The notes: generated by a model from the letters alone, not told the origin. A DNA stretch of 64,000 bases from Linnemannia elongata (GCA_036320915.1 JAXBDG010000022.1:310001-374000), one strand, 5' to 3'; counted from the stretch's first letter, positions 1 through 11,254 are shown. Numbers and translations: made by a program.

Positions 1-359
1 TGAATGTCTTCAAAGAACTACTTGTCTCAACTTTACTGCAACGCAACATGCATGAGCTTCGTTCGTTTGTTATTCCTTGTTGTCGTTCTAGGCTTCATGA
101 GTCGTTTTTGGTTTGGTTTGGTTTGGTTTGGTTAATAGCTGTTGTGTTTTGTTGGTTGGACCTTGACTCGTTTTTTGATTTTGTGTTTTTGAAAGGAAAG
201 AGGTTTCTCGTTGTTTGCTAACTATCCCCCGGTTCCAATTCAAGCATAACTTTGAACTCTTCCATGTCTCTCTTTCTTTCCCTCAGCTCTGTTCGAACGT
301 GTTTACAATGTACATCTCAACTCACCACTTCTCTCACCATTAAAAAAAATGACAAATAG
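1..359 (+). other. Probable intron sequence of the GST gene
   Basis: No coding frame here connects to the downstream GST exon. The stretch is T-rich, with a (TTTGG)n run near 108-133 and several CTAAC/CTCAC-like branch sites, ending at the AG acceptor 358-359. It most likely belongs to one long intron or to two introns around an exon I could not recognise. Confidence 0.4.
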
Positions 360-829
360 ATTATCCTGAGATCTGGCCTACCGACCGCTACGACCGTGCG
401 CTCGCCCGCTCGCTGGCCGCAGAGATGGCCACTAGCTTCTTTGGGATTCGCAAGTATAACATGAACATCCGCGGCCGGTATGCCTTTGACCCCGAACTCT
501 ATACCGCGGATACCATCAAGCAGTTGGCCCGTATCTCAAGCATCTGGGAGGACCTCCGATCCAAGCAGGTCGGCAAGGAGGGGGATAAAGGATACTTGTT
601 TGGTCGCTTCACCGCCATCGATGCCATGTATACACCCGTGGCGTTCCGTCTTAAGACCTACTCGTTGAGAGACAAGATCCAGGGCCAGCATGCTCAGGCT
701 TATATCCAGCGACTTTTGGACACGGAGGAAGTCAAGGAATGGGTCGAGCTCTCCAAGAAGGAGAAGGAGGTTATCCCCGCCGATGAGATGCCTGGTTATG
801 AGGGCAAGCAGCTCACTAACGTTGAGTAA
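360..829 (+). CDS. Glutathione S-transferase-like protein, 3' exon (5' partial)
   Basis: This is the last exon of a GST-family gene, about 156 residues, ending at TAA 827-829. The frame stays open upstream of the first in-frame ATG (425) to an AG acceptor at 358-359. The exon therefore starts near 360 and completes a split codon. The peptide begins EIWPTDRYDRALARSLAAEM, which matches the junction in bacterial-type GSTs where the thioredoxin fold (usually ending YLNE..P) meets the helical C-terminal domain. Further on, GRFTAIDAMYTPVAFRLKTY matches the conserved N-capping/Asp motif of the GST C-terminal domain (typically D.MYAPV..R..TY). The N-terminal glutathione-binding half is not recognisable in bases 1-359 and probably lies outside the window. 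Glutathione conjugation or peroxidase activity is inferred from the family only; the substrate is unknown. Confidence 0.8.
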
Positions 830-947
830 AAAGAAGGGAGGAGGCTGAGAAAAAAATTTGGCTGTGCTTTTTGCGTCCTCTTTTTCTTTTTTATTTTGAG
901 CTGTACGACGTTCCATGGCGTAACCCAGGGAATGAAAGAAAAACTGT

Positions 948-953
948 AATAAA
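948..953 (+). terminator. Polyadenylation signal of the GST gene
   Basis: A canonical AATAAA lies about 120 bases after the GST stop codon, followed by T-rich sequence. This is the expected arrangement for 3'-end formation. Confidence 0.55.
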
Positions 954-1079
954 AGATCCAGTGGTTTTTTTCTCACACGACTAAACCCTGGCTCATTCAT
1001 TCTTATGAACGAAAAAAAAAGTGGACCCTGCATCCATGCGTAGTTTAATTGATGTGGGAGAAAGAGAGATGCGAGAGAT

Positions 1080-1098
1080 GGGGGGGGGGGGGGGGGGG
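1080..1098. repeat. Poly-G homopolymer (19 nt)
   Basis: Nineteen consecutive G residues between genes. They could form G-quadruplex-type structure and are prone to sequencing-length error. Confidence 0.9.
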
Positions 1099-2465
1099 TG
1101 AGATGAGGGGAAATAACATTAACATTTGTGGCGGGTCAAGGGACGATAATGAGAAAAGTGGACACACACGCAAATATCCCCCCCCCAAACTGTGAAGTTG
1201 GATCTAGAAAAAAATCGGCAAACAGCGACGAACGACGCCGATGAAGCACAGATCACCCTTTATTTTCCGTTTGTCCGTTTGTTCGTTCAAGTTGGTTCTT
1301 TGGTGTTCCTTTGGGTTAGGTGTTGGTTCTATTATCGGACCCAGTTTGTTTAGCTGTTTTGTTATCTGCTTCATTGTTTGTTTTTTTTTCTCACGTAACA
1401 AAACTGACTGGTCAGAGACAACGAACGAAGGGAAGGGTAGCAAAAAAAGAAATAATAATCCGACTGAAAATACGGAATAACCGCAGTTGGGCGAAAAGGT
1501 AAACAAAAGGAGGCGATGATGACGGAGGAGGGGAGAGGAAGGGGAGGGGAGAAGGAGATCTATCGGGAGGAACGGGCGAGAGGGAGGCATACACAACAAC
1601 AACAGCAACAACGACAACAACAAGTTTCTTCTTTTTTTCAAGTCAGAAGGAAAACAGTACGGGTATATACCACTCTTGGCATTCAACTGACTGAAAAATG
1701 TAAAAGGGGTTTGCTCGAAGGGACGAGAAGAGACGAGAAGAGACGAGAAAGAAGCAGAAGGTGAGAGCAGACCATGAACAGGACGAGGGATATTGTGGTT
1801 CTTGTGTATGTACACATTGGCCCAATGGGAAAGCGAGGAGGACCCGCCCCGGTTTCTGCTTGCTGGGCTGGCTTGACTGGCTGGCTTGGTCTCTTCGTTC
1901 AAATATATATTCAAATAGGAAGGGGGAAGGATAGGATGATCGGGCTTGAAGTCCGTTGTCAATTACGTATTTGTTCAGGAAGAGAAATGAAATGGACGAA
2001 CGAGAAGAGGGAAGGAGAGACAGAGACGATGTCAGAGGAGAGAAAGCGCTTCTTATTTTCTTTTTGACCGTGATCGACAGCCGACCAGAGCGAAAAGTGA
2101 GAGCGAGTAAAGGAGCGAACAGGGATGTGTAATTGCAAAGGGTACTTGCACGGGATAGTAGGGATCTGTGCAGAGGCCCTCCCTCTTCATTTGTCTGTTC
2201 GGAAGTTTTTTTAAAGTACTTTCAGGAAAAGAGATGTCTTTAACGGTCGATGCCGTTTATCTTAATGAACGCTTTTGTATTTGAACATACAGTATTCAAT
2301 TGAATAGAATACTTTACAGTCATCATCCTCATCACCAGCATCAGCCCTCTTTTGGGCAACTGATATCTTAGAGCAGGAACAATCAATCCCATCAGCGAAC
2401 AGCTTTCCTCCTTCCTCACTTTTTGTTTTTCGTTTTTTGTTTTTTTTAATAGCTGATGACAAGTG

Positions 2466-2474
2466 TATATAAAT
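2466..2474 (+). promoter_or_regulatory. Candidate TATA box for the zinc-finger gene
   Basis: TATATAAAT on the plus strand lies about 970 bases upstream of the zinc-finger ATG and just before the pyrimidine-rich leader. It is the best TATA match in the region, but no transcript start is known, so the assignment is tentative. Confidence 0.3.
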
Positions 2475-3231
2475 AGGCTGGTACCACCCACTCTCATTTT
2501 TCTTATTTTTTGTTTTTATCTTTTCTTCATTTTCTCTTAACGAACATATAGCATATCTTGATCGTCCCTTTGCATACAACCATAACATCTCAACCCCTCT
2601 TTTTCCTTTCCTTCTCGCATTTCCTTGTCTTCTTCGACTTCTTCTCTTGTATATTATTTCATTCACAACACATATCTACACACTCCACGTCGTACTTCAT
2701 CCATTAGCGTGTGTGCCTACATTATTTATCCATCGCTGATCGCATCGCATATCACTTTCACACATTCTCGTTACCATTTGCCATTTCAACATTGGTAACA
2801 TTGGCGCCTTCGCTTCTTTTCTTTCCCTGTGATCATCCCTTGTACAGACCCCCTTCCTTTATTTTTTTTTTATTGCCTGCTTTCTCTTTTCCTTGCTTCC
2901 CCCTCGCTACCCATTTGCCCCCTTACAACACAAACAACAAAAACAAAAGACCCGTAACAAACAATTGAACTTAACGGCTCATTTTTTACTATTTACATTT
3001 CTCGTTTGCTGTATGCCTGCTTTCTCCTTCCCTCACTCACTCTCTCCCTCCCTCATTGACCCCCTTTGAAGCTCCCCTTTCCCTTTTCATTTACCTTGGC
3101 CGGATCAAACTATATAGTCGTTCTGCCTTCTTTTTCTGTTTGTTATTTTTTCCGCTATCTAGTCTTCTAAATTGTTTCTCGTCGCACCTTAACCTTTTTC
3201 AACCGCTAAATTACCCTTCCGACCCTCCGAT

Positions 3232-3233
3232 CC

Positions 3234-3279
<46 letters not shown>
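3232..3279. repeat. CT microsatellite in the 5' leader
   Basis: A nearly pure (CT)n tract of roughly 48 bases lies about 160 bases upstream of the zinc-finger ATG. CT-rich leaders are common at highly expressed fungal genes. Confidence 0.85.
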
Positions 3280-3282
<3 letters not shown>

Positions 3283-3441
3283 GCTCTTCTTTCACTTCTT
3301 ACTCATAGCCAGCCTGCTATACTTTCTCCCTCTTCTGTCAGCCCTTCCCATCGTTCCTTTTCCCTTCTTCCTTTTTTTATTTTCCTTCCTTCTTTTCTCC
3401 ACCAATTGATACATACCAACAGATACACAACCCAAAACAAC

Positions 3442-5602
3442 ATGGAGAGCGCCTTTCAAATTGCCGACTCAACCACCACAACTTCAAATTCGATCGACAT
3501 GACAGCAGCAACAGCAGCTATGAATAACATCGTCCCTTCCTTCTCTCTCTCGCGCCCTTCTTCTCCGCCCCCAAACGAAAAGCGCCTTTACCGTTGTCCT
3601 GTCTGCTCAAAATCATTCCTCCGCCTCGAGCACTCCAACCGACACATCCTCATCCACACCGGCGAAAGGCCATTCATCTGCTCATACCCTGGCTGTCCCA
3701 AGCGCTTCTCGCGTAGCGACGAGCTGGCCAGGCACTCCAGGACACACGGGGACTCCTTGCTGTCCACCGATCTGAACGACGTCCACACCGGGATTGTACT
3801 CTCTTCTTCTTTTTCCTCCTCATCCTCTTCTTCTCCTTCTTCTTCTTCTTCCTCTGCTTCTTACTCTCCTTCTGCCTTTTCATCCTCTCCTTTCCCTTCT
3901 TCTTCTTCTTTTTCTTCTTCTTCTTCTTCCCTCAACAACTCTGTACGTGCGCCCTACACAGCCAGCATTACCTCCTCTGCACCAACAACAACATTCACCC
4001 TCCCCTCTGATATCGACTACACCCCATTTTCCTCCACGCCCTTCGCTCAGCCGGATCAACCCTCCTCCATTAACCCAACAGGGTTCGCTGCTCTTGTGTC
4101 TGATCCCTACGACTGGAACAACAACAATAACAACCCAACTTCACCCACAACGCCGACCCTTGCCACGCCCTCACCTTCTCTCTCGCCTTCGATCAACGGA
4201 TCGTCGCCCTCGACCTCGACCTCTGCCTACTCGCCCGTCTCGCTCTCAAGCCTGCATCTCACCTCCAGCATCTGCACCCCCTTGGATCCCTCCCAAGTTC
4301 AGCCTCACCAGCAGCAGTACCAGCAACAGCAACAGCCATCGTACTCGCATGTGATGCTGATGCCGACGTATTCGATGGTTCAGCAGCAGCAAACGGTCTC
4401 CTCTCCTGTCTCGGATGATACTATTCCCAACACAGCAACCAACACCACAACCACAGCAAACCACTTCAAGCGATTCAGCGTCCCTTTACTCTCCATGAGT
4501 ACCGGTAACAGCTATAGCAACCACAGCGACAATAACTGCATGTCGGGCGATGCCGATGCTGCAGCTACAGGTCCAGCCTGGGACACCAACAATGGTAAGG
4601 ACATATAAAAAAAAATCCAACACATACATGAGTCGCCCCCTCCTCCTTCTCCTTCCTCCCCCCTTTCAAAAAATCTGCACAGCTTGGACTTTTTTTCTGT
4701 GTATGCGTTGTACTTCCAGGTCTTGTTCCTTAGTTTCAACCTGACCTGACACCTTTCCGTCCGTCTTTTTTTTCTCTTTCATCATTTTTGTTTCTATGCA
4801 ACTCTCGCAGCTAGGAGACACGCAAGCATGCCTGCTATCATGGAGCAGTCGTTCTTTGCCGGTCCACACCATCATCCTCAAGATTCTTCCTCGACCGCCA
4901 ATTCCATGGTCGACGCCGATGGCCTTCCCAGGAAGCCCCATATCTGCCCCTGGCCCAACTGCAACAAGACGTTCACTCGGTCTGCCCATCTCACCCGTCA
5001 CGTGCGAGCCCATGGCGGCGAGAAGCCCTACAGCTGTCCTCACGAAGGTTGCGGCAAGCGTTTTTCGCGGTCCGATGTCCTCAAGGAACACATCCGTATC
5101 CATGATGGAAACCGTGTCCGCAAGCGCCGTGTCCGCGGCTCGTCCGATAGCAACTCGTCTTCTAGCCATTCTTCGACCGCCTCTGCTGCCGCTTCTGCTG
5201 CTGCCAAGAGGAACAGTATCGCAGCTGCCGCCAGTATGGCCACGGCCGCTGAACAGTCCACCGCACAGCTGTTTGCGATCCCTCCTCCTCTGACCTGCCG
5301 TGCTCCAAATGGGATGGGTATCATGCCCAACCCCGCCTTCCCAGTGTCGTCCTTTCGGTCGTGTGAATCACAGCCTTCGCCCGACATGCACCACCCCTAT
5401 GCCCACCATTACCAACCACAAGCCTCGCTCAGCCCTCGTGAGCCCTCGTTGTCGTCCTCACCCCCCTACTGCGGCCAAGACGGGTCCTTTATTCAGGGAG
5501 GAGCCGCCACTACGACCATGTCGATCCAGCCCAACTCTTCTTTTAATGCTCTGTTGGGGATGGAGTCGGTAGCCCATTTCGACCGGTCGTCACCTGCAAG
5601 CC

Positions 5603-5635
<33 letters not shown>

Positions 5636-5935
5636 CACAGGTGACTCAACAGCGTGGCGGTTCAAGTGGTACTGCGGTTTCCTACTCGGCGACTCCCTAT
5701 CAACAGGGTGCTCCTTATCCTAACACCACCACCCCTTCCTTCTCGGGCATGTCTCAAACCACGGCTCAGTATCCCACCTCGTCATCCTCATTGGCGTCGT
5801 CCAATCACAGCAGCAACAACAACAACAGCAACCAGCAGCAGCCTATCACTTTGGCGACCATGGCGGCTGTAGCATCGATGGAGGCAGACTTGATCGGTCT
5901 CCAACAGAACTGGAGCCCTATTCCTCAACAACAGC

Positions 5936-5978
<43 letters not shown>

Positions 5979-6099
5979 GCATCAGCAACAGCAACAACAA
6001 CAACAACAACAACAACAACAGCATCAACCCCACTACCAGCATCAGCACCAACAACAGCAGCGCTATGAGCCTTACCAATACTATTCATCAGCCATGTAA
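3442..6099 (+). CDS. C2H2 zinc-finger transcription factor with two separated finger pairs
   Basis: Model: exons 3442-4594 and 4811-6099, 813 residues. The ATG at 3442 has good context (AACAACATGG). Finger pair 1 (residues about 50-103) is of CreA/Mig1/Egr type: [10 protein letters not shown]...H....H, a TGERPF linker, then [14 protein letters not shown]. It is followed by a Ser-rich stretch. Pair 2 (about 428-482) reads [20 protein letters not shown], linker GGEKPY, then [18 protein letters not shown], followed by a basic RKRR patch. The C-terminal half is rich in Ser, Pro, Asn and Gln, with runs of Q and ends near a stretch of about 45 Q/H residues, typical of activation or prion-like regions. 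The intron 4595-4810 (216 bp) has GTAAGG and GCAG borders, is phase 1, and keeps the frame exactly. Without splicing, a stop at 4606-4608 would give a 388-residue protein with pair 1 only. Nuclear DNA-binding regulator by family; target genes cannot be inferred. Two separate genes remain possible. Confidence 0.8.
5926..6060 (+). repeat. CAA/CAG repeat encoding poly-Gln
   Basis: A run of mostly CAA codons interrupted by a few CAG and CAT codons encodes about 45 Gln/His residues near the C-terminus of the zinc-finger protein. The antisense frame gives a spurious poly-Leu ORF. Confidence 0.9.
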
Positions 6100-6480
6100 C
6101 CCTCTCTAGATTTCAAGATTTTCAGTATCTGTAATAAATGCGATTAAAACTTCTTCCTGCCAGCCACATTTTTTTTGCCCTTCTTCCATTGAAGACAGTC
6201 TTCTTGTCGTTCCCTCTTTTTTTTTCATTTTGCATCCCACCTCACCTTCCCTTTTTGTTCATCCACCAACCCCTGTTTGACCCTCTCCGAATCGGAACTT
6301 TGTATCGTCTTACTTTGTCTGCTGGTCGCCAGTCTACGTCTTTATTCTTTCTTGGATTGGAACACTCTTCTTTGAGCAAACAACCCGACTTAACCCCACA
6401 GGAGGAAACACTCAATCAACTATAACCCACTCGCGACAAGCAATCAAACAATCATCAAACCAACAGGAACACAACCCTCC
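6100..6480 (+). other. Zinc-finger 3' UTR and RPD3 promoter/5' UTR
   Basis: A 381-base tandem intergenic region. After the poly(A) signal it is T/C-rich, then becomes A/C-rich (CAATCAAACAATCATCAAACC...) just before the RPD3 ATG, like a 5' leader. No gene is seen. Confidence 0.5.
6133..6138 (+). terminator. Polyadenylation signal of the zinc-finger gene
   Basis: AATAAA 34 bases after the zinc-finger stop codon, in the usual position for a fungal 3' end. Confidence 0.55.
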
Positions 6481-9076
6481 ATGGCTCGTCGAAACGAATC
6501 AGAGGTACGGCGTGCTTACCGCTACACTCTTGTATCGTATTTCCTGCTTCAAGAATATTCTACCTTTCTGCCTTACAGATAATGCGTTAAAACGATCACA
6601 CAGTGACTCACCCAACTCCCTCCCCTCTTGCAATCCCTTTGCCATATTGCAATTGATGCGGAAAAAAACAACCAAACCAGACCGCGACAGGATCGGGCAC
6701 ACAGGCACTTCAGGTCCCAGGACAACAGACCGCCGAGTCCAAGAAGCGCGTGGCTTACTTTTACGACCAAAACATTGGAAATTATCACTATGGACCTGGA
6801 CACCCCATGAAGCCGCATCGTATCCGCATGTGTCATAGTTTGGTCATGAACTATGGACTCTACAACAAGATGGAGATCTACGTAAGTTTTATTTCCCCCT
6901 TCTTTTTTCTTGGACATTGGAGCCCATTGGAGCGTGGTTGTCACAGGCCAATGGCTATTGTTGTGTTACTTATCGTGTTCCTTATGTATCTATGTTCAAT
7001 CGGGAACCAGGCTAATCATGATGATTGTTAACGTTTTTTGTGTTCTCGATGCGGGGAAATAGAGAGCACGCCCAGGAAGCAAAAAGGAGATGACGGCGTT
7101 CCACACGGATGAATATATCGACTTTTTGTCGAGAGTTTCTCCCGACAACATGGAAGCATACGCAAAGGAGCAAATCAAGTGTAAGAGTCGACAAGTTCTT
7201 TGGAAAACTCTCATTGCAGGAGTTGTTATTCCGCCATCGTTCGACGTCACGCCACTTATAAGCTCTTGTAACTTTCATAATGTATTGACCAACATTCATT
7301 GGTCTTGGTGATATATATCTTGGTAATTAGTCAACGTGGGAGACGATTGTCCCATCTTTGAGGGATTGTTTGAGTACTGCCAGCTTTCCGCCGGAGGATC
7401 CATGGGTGAGTCAATTGATTGTCTTACTGGAGTTTGCTTCCTAATACAACCACGAGGTACGCCACTAACCCGATCATCTTTTCTCCCCTCTTCATCGGTT
7501 AATAGAGGGAGCAGCGAGATTGAACAATGGCTCGTGTGATATTGCAGTCAACTGGGCAGGAGGACTTCATCATGCCAAAAAGACAGAGGCGAGTGGATTC
7601 TGTTATGTCAACGACATTGTGCTTTCGATCCTGGAGCTGTTGAGATATCACCCGCGCGTACTCTACATCGATATTGATATTCATCACGGAGACGGAGTCG
7701 AAGAGGCCTTTTACACCACCGACCGTGTCATGACAGTCAGTTTCCACAAGCACGGCGAATATTTCCCAGGCACCGGCGAAGTCAGAGTACGTCTCACGTT
7801 TATTCTTCCTGGGGTTCAGCTGGATTCAAATCTGGTTCTTGGTGGCTAATACTTTGGCTTGATATTTTTCACATAGGATGTGGGAGCAGGACCAGGAAAG
7901 TACTATTCAGTCAATTTTCCTCTTCGGGATGGTATTGACGACACGACATACAAAAGTATTTTTGAGCCTGTGATTCAACATGTGGTCGATTGGTACAAGC
8001 CCGGCGCCATCGTATTACAGTGTGGAGCCGACTCTCTCAGCGGCGACAAGCTTGGCTGCTTCAACCTCTCCATGAAAGGTACGTCTATAATGTGTAGTGA
8101 CCATTCATGTCGGTTCCGCTGTTGCGTGTAAATCCATCCTGTAATCTAATAGCGATTATCCACTTATATCGTATTTGATAGGTCACGCGAATTGTGTTGC
8201 GTTTGTGAAGAAGCTGAACTTGCCGCTGTTGATTCTGGGAGGAGGCGGATACACGATGAGGAACGTTGCAAGAGCATGGTGTTACGAGACAGGAGTCGCA
8301 GTCGGACAGGAGGTTGGACCAGACATGCCGTTCAACGACTATTACGAGTACTTTGGACCGGACTACAAGCTGGATGTTAAGCCCAGTAACATGGACAATG
8401 CCAACACGGTCGAGTATCTGGAAAAGATCAAGCAGCAGGTCTTTGAGAATCTGGCTCGGTCCAAGGGAGCACCCTCTGTCCAGATGCAGCCCGTGCCCCG
8501 TGATCTTGACCTTTCGGATGACGAGGATTTGGATGATCCCGAAAAGCGGATCCCACGTAAGGCATCTCTGGTTTGATTTCTTTGGTGTCAATTTCTTGGA
8601 TTGTGTTTTTACCTGCGGGCGGTTATCCTAACAGTCTTTTATGTTTCCTATTATTTGTGTGGATTATAGAGAGATTGTGGGACAAGAGAGTGGTGCCAGA
8701 GAACGAGTTTGAAGAGTCAGAGGATGAAGAAACGAACGCGCTGCACGGAGTGAGGTACGCAAAGTCATTGCGACATGGACGAGTCTCCAAGGGCAACAAT
8801 CAGGAACAACAACCACGTACACGTGGAACTGTCGACTCTTTGCCTGCTGCAGCCACAAAACTTTCACATCCTTCTACAGCCGCAGCATCTGGTGCTAGCA
8901 GCAACGGCGAGCATCTTCAGAATGGAATTGCGGCCAATGGTCCGATTAAAGCGGCGGAGGAGGTTGAGACGGATGGTGATGTTGTGATGGATTCTGGATC
9001 GACTTCTTCGGCGGCAGCAGTACCGTCTACGGCGGCGACGTCAGCCAAGGATACTGAGATGGCGGAAGCGCCTTGA
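6481..9076 (+). CDS. RPD3: Class I histone deacetylase Rpd3
   Basis: Eight exons: 6481-6504, 6705-6881, 7063-7180, 7331-7405, 7506-7786, 7877-8078, 8182-8556, 8670-9076; 552 residues. The second exon could also begin at 6714 or 6729 (nearby AGs in the same frame). The protein is a Zn-dependent lysine deacetylase, the catalytic core of Rpd3/Sin3-type corepressors in the nucleus. All hallmark residues are present: the His pair in GGLHHAKK (H153/H154), zinc ligands in DIDIHHGDG (D189, H191) and CGADSLSGD (D277), and the catalytic Tyr in GGGGYTM (Y316). The stretches [19 protein letters not shown] and GGSMEGAARLN point to Rpd3 rather than Hos2 or Hda1. The last exon is an acidic, then Ala/Ser-rich tail. 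Intron phases agree throughout. Confidence 0.95.
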
Positions 9077-10033
9077 TTGTTGTTCAAATAAAAAAACACT
9101 TTCAAACTAATGAAGCAAAATGTTTTGTGGTGAAAATGACAAGTTTACAGGATGCGCGAAGGCAACGGCGATTGGTCGCGAGGAGGTGGCGAATACGATT
9201 GATTGATAAATTGGATATGTGACCCCTGATATTCAGGTACGAGGAAGGAGGGAGAAGGCACAAAGGACCATGATCATTAACGGAGGTCAGAACTCGGACC
9301 GTGTTTACCTATAAGATCACTTGAGAGTGTAAAACGCGACAAAGATAGCAAAAAAGAACAACCGCGACTTTTACAACAGCCTTCAATGGAACAAGAATAA
9401 AAGCGATTGATGCTGCGTTCGGCAGCAAGCTACTCATCTTAAAGAACACTTTCAACGGAAAACATAATAAAAAAAAAATAGAAACAAGGCGGTGTTTAAT
9501 AGTTTTCCAGAAACGAGCTCTTGTTCACCTTTATTTTCGACTCCCTTACCTGGTGGCGGGTTTTTTCTCTGCGTGCACTAGTGCAAAGCAACAGCCCAGA
9601 TAACGCGACAATCCTCTCTCTCTCGTATTCTTACAATCCGTGTCAACATCAACGTCTGCGAACACACGTCAAAATAACGTTATTGAACCGTATTCTCCCT
9701 CCTTGTTCTTCTCTATCATATCATTGGGCTCGCAGGGCATCGCAATTGAAGGTCCGTTGGGACACAAAGAAAACCTAATATCATATGCTAGAATGGTGTC
9801 GTATTGCCTGTAAGACACAGGTAGCAGAAGCTACATCAACAAAGTTTTTTACTCACTGCTCTCGTCTACTCTGTGCTCCTCTTCGTTATTTCTTCTACGC
9901 CTCCGCTGACTTCCCTTGCCAGCCACCAGGTCCAATATTTCCTATTTAACCTTTTCTCTCAGTCCTTCATCTTTCTTTCTCTTCCATTCCTCATCCTTCA
10001 TTCCCCTCATTCCTCAACACCCATATACAAACA
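9077..10033. other. Intergenic between RPD3 and the YbjQ-family gene
   Basis: 957 bases without a recognisable gene. They should hold the 3' end of RPD3 and the promoter of the next gene; the last 90 bases are CT-rich. An 85-codon ORF at 9521-9778 shows no domain and was not accepted. Confidence 0.5.
9087..9092 (+). terminator. Polyadenylation signal of RPD3
   Basis: AATAAA about 10 bases after the RPD3 stop codon. Confidence 0.5.
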
Positions 10034-11254
10034 ATGACCCAGCCCGTCCGTTCTGTTGACCGTCGCTTCACGACCACCGCCTTCACCTACCCCGGATACC
10101 ATATCGCTGCCTCCCACGGTGTCGTCCGCGGGTAAACAAGCACCCTTCGCAATTTTTCTCTTTTTCGACTTTGGATGGGGTTGGTGTTTATCAACTAGCC
10201 GAGACAAAGACCCCGACCTAACAGCACCATTCACTTTTATCTTCACTACTCCTCTCTCATTTTTTTTTCTTCCTTAACGCAGCTTGACCGTCCGTAACCC
10301 TAACGTAAGTCCACTCCTCCCCTCCATCAACACCTTTCTCTTCGACCCATCAACGCGACTCCCTCAACCTATGCTCCTCTCATCCTCTAACCCTCCTTTT
10401 TTACTCCCCTGTCATCATGAAAACAAACAAATAGGTCGGAAAGGCATTCGTCGGAAGCTTCGCGGCGTTGGCCGGTGGAGAGAGCTCGACATACATCGAG
10501 ATGGCCGAGAAGGCTCGTGAGCGTGCCTTCCTCCGCATGCTCGAGCACGCCGCCGCCGCAGGTGGTAACGGTAAGGCTATCTTCATCCATCAAAACAGTT
10601 GAAAAACAAAAACACACAAACAAGAACGAAAACGAAAGACGTATGGAGCATATTCTGGAACCGCAGGATTGAACAAGGATGGAGAAAAAAAAAAAAAAAA
10701 AAAAAAAAACTACAAATATCCAGTCAACGCTACCCGTGGCTCAGCCAGAATGCACTGTCCCTCTCCTGTTTCTTTTAGGGGTTTTCTAACTTTTACTTTT
10801 GTCAACTTCTTCAATTGATTATATAGCTGTCATTGGAGTCAACTTTACTGGACAGGAGATCATTCAGGTAAGGAGACAAGAATAGGGTTACAACAGAGTC
10901 AACGGGGCAGTAACTTGCGCCAGGACAGACAAGCGAAAAAAAAGAAACAACAACAATGCTGGACAGCCCATCGTCCACTATTACTAAACACTTTTTTCTT
11001 CACCTCTCCTCTTTTTAATTCTCATTTTTGGCATCATTTCGCATGTTTTTTTTAACAGGGGTAAGTCTATCAAACATTAAACCAGAACTAACGGTGCTAG
11101 TGTTGTCCAAAAACTGGAACCACAAGGTCACTAATAATTTCTGTCTATTTGCGACCTGAAATGACATAGAATGACTGAAGTCATGGCATACGGAACCGCC
11201 GTCACCCTGGTGCCTCTCCAGCAGCCTGGCCAGGTTCCAGGAACTCCCCAGTAA
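10034..11254 (+). CDS. YbjQ/DUF74-family putative heavy-metal-binding protein
   Basis: Model: 10034-10131, 10283-10304, 10435-10570, 10827-10867, 11059-11060 and 11170-11254, giving 127 residues. The protein fits the YbjQ_1 (UPF0145) fold: a TAFTYPGYHI strand, HGVVRGLTVR, a Gly-rich segment with GGES...Y, the helix EMAEKARERAFLRMLEHAA, AGGNAVIGVNF and the closing MAYGTAVTLV. Prokaryotic members are about 100-110 residues and form pentamers; a metal-related role is proposed but unproven. Frame continuity needs a 2-nt exon (GG, 11059-11060) between GT-AG introns 10868-11058 and 11061-11169. Without it, the last exon enters a stop after two codons, and the motif GMTEVMAYGTAV is lost. The gene converges on the IRC3-like gene, with 140 bases between stop codons. 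Confidence 0.8.
10685..10709. repeat. A25 homopolymer in an intron
   Basis: A pure A run within the third intron of the YbjQ-family gene. Confidence 0.85.
11059..11060 (+). other. Predicted 2-nt micro-exon of the YbjQ-family gene
   Basis: The acceptor TTTTTTTAACAG is followed by GG and at once by the consensus donor GTAAGTCT. The two bases complete a Gly codon with the first base of the last exon. They are the only solution I found that joins the strong upstream donor (10868) to the conserved C-terminal frame. Confidence 0.6.

Larger units (their letters stand above)
830..3441. other. Intergenic: GST 3' UTR, then long leader of the zinc-finger gene
   Basis: I see no convincing gene here. 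ORFs of up to 252 codons (e.g. 1204-1962, minus) are low-complexity and lack recognisable domains. Notable content is a run of 19 G (1080-1098), an imperfect (AGACGAGAAG)n repeat near 1720-1750, a TATA-like element near 2466, and a strongly pyrimidine-rich leader from about 2700 to the ATG at 3442 containing a CT microsatellite. A long, possibly spliced 5' UTR is likely, as is common for fungal regulator genes. Confidence 0.5.

Noticed and set aside
225..245. CGGTTCCAATTC resembling a tRNA B box
   Set aside because: It departs from the B-box consensus at an invariant position, and no A box or cloverleaf can be drawn around it.
1204..1962. A 252-codon minus-strand ORF in the first intergenic region
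   Set aside because: Low-complexity Leu/Ser/Pro composition from purine-rich DNA, no domain, no splice or promoter context. It overlaps microsatellite-like sequence.
5788..6078. Minus-strand ORF dominated by poly-Leu
   Set aside because: It is the antisense shadow of the CAA/CAG repeat that encodes poly-Gln in the zinc-finger protein.
4828..6099. The second zinc-finger ORF as an independent gene starting at its own ATG
   Set aside because: Only 219 bases separate it from the preceding stop, with no poly(A) signal, and the intron joins both ORFs in phase. The one-gene model is simpler, though not proven.
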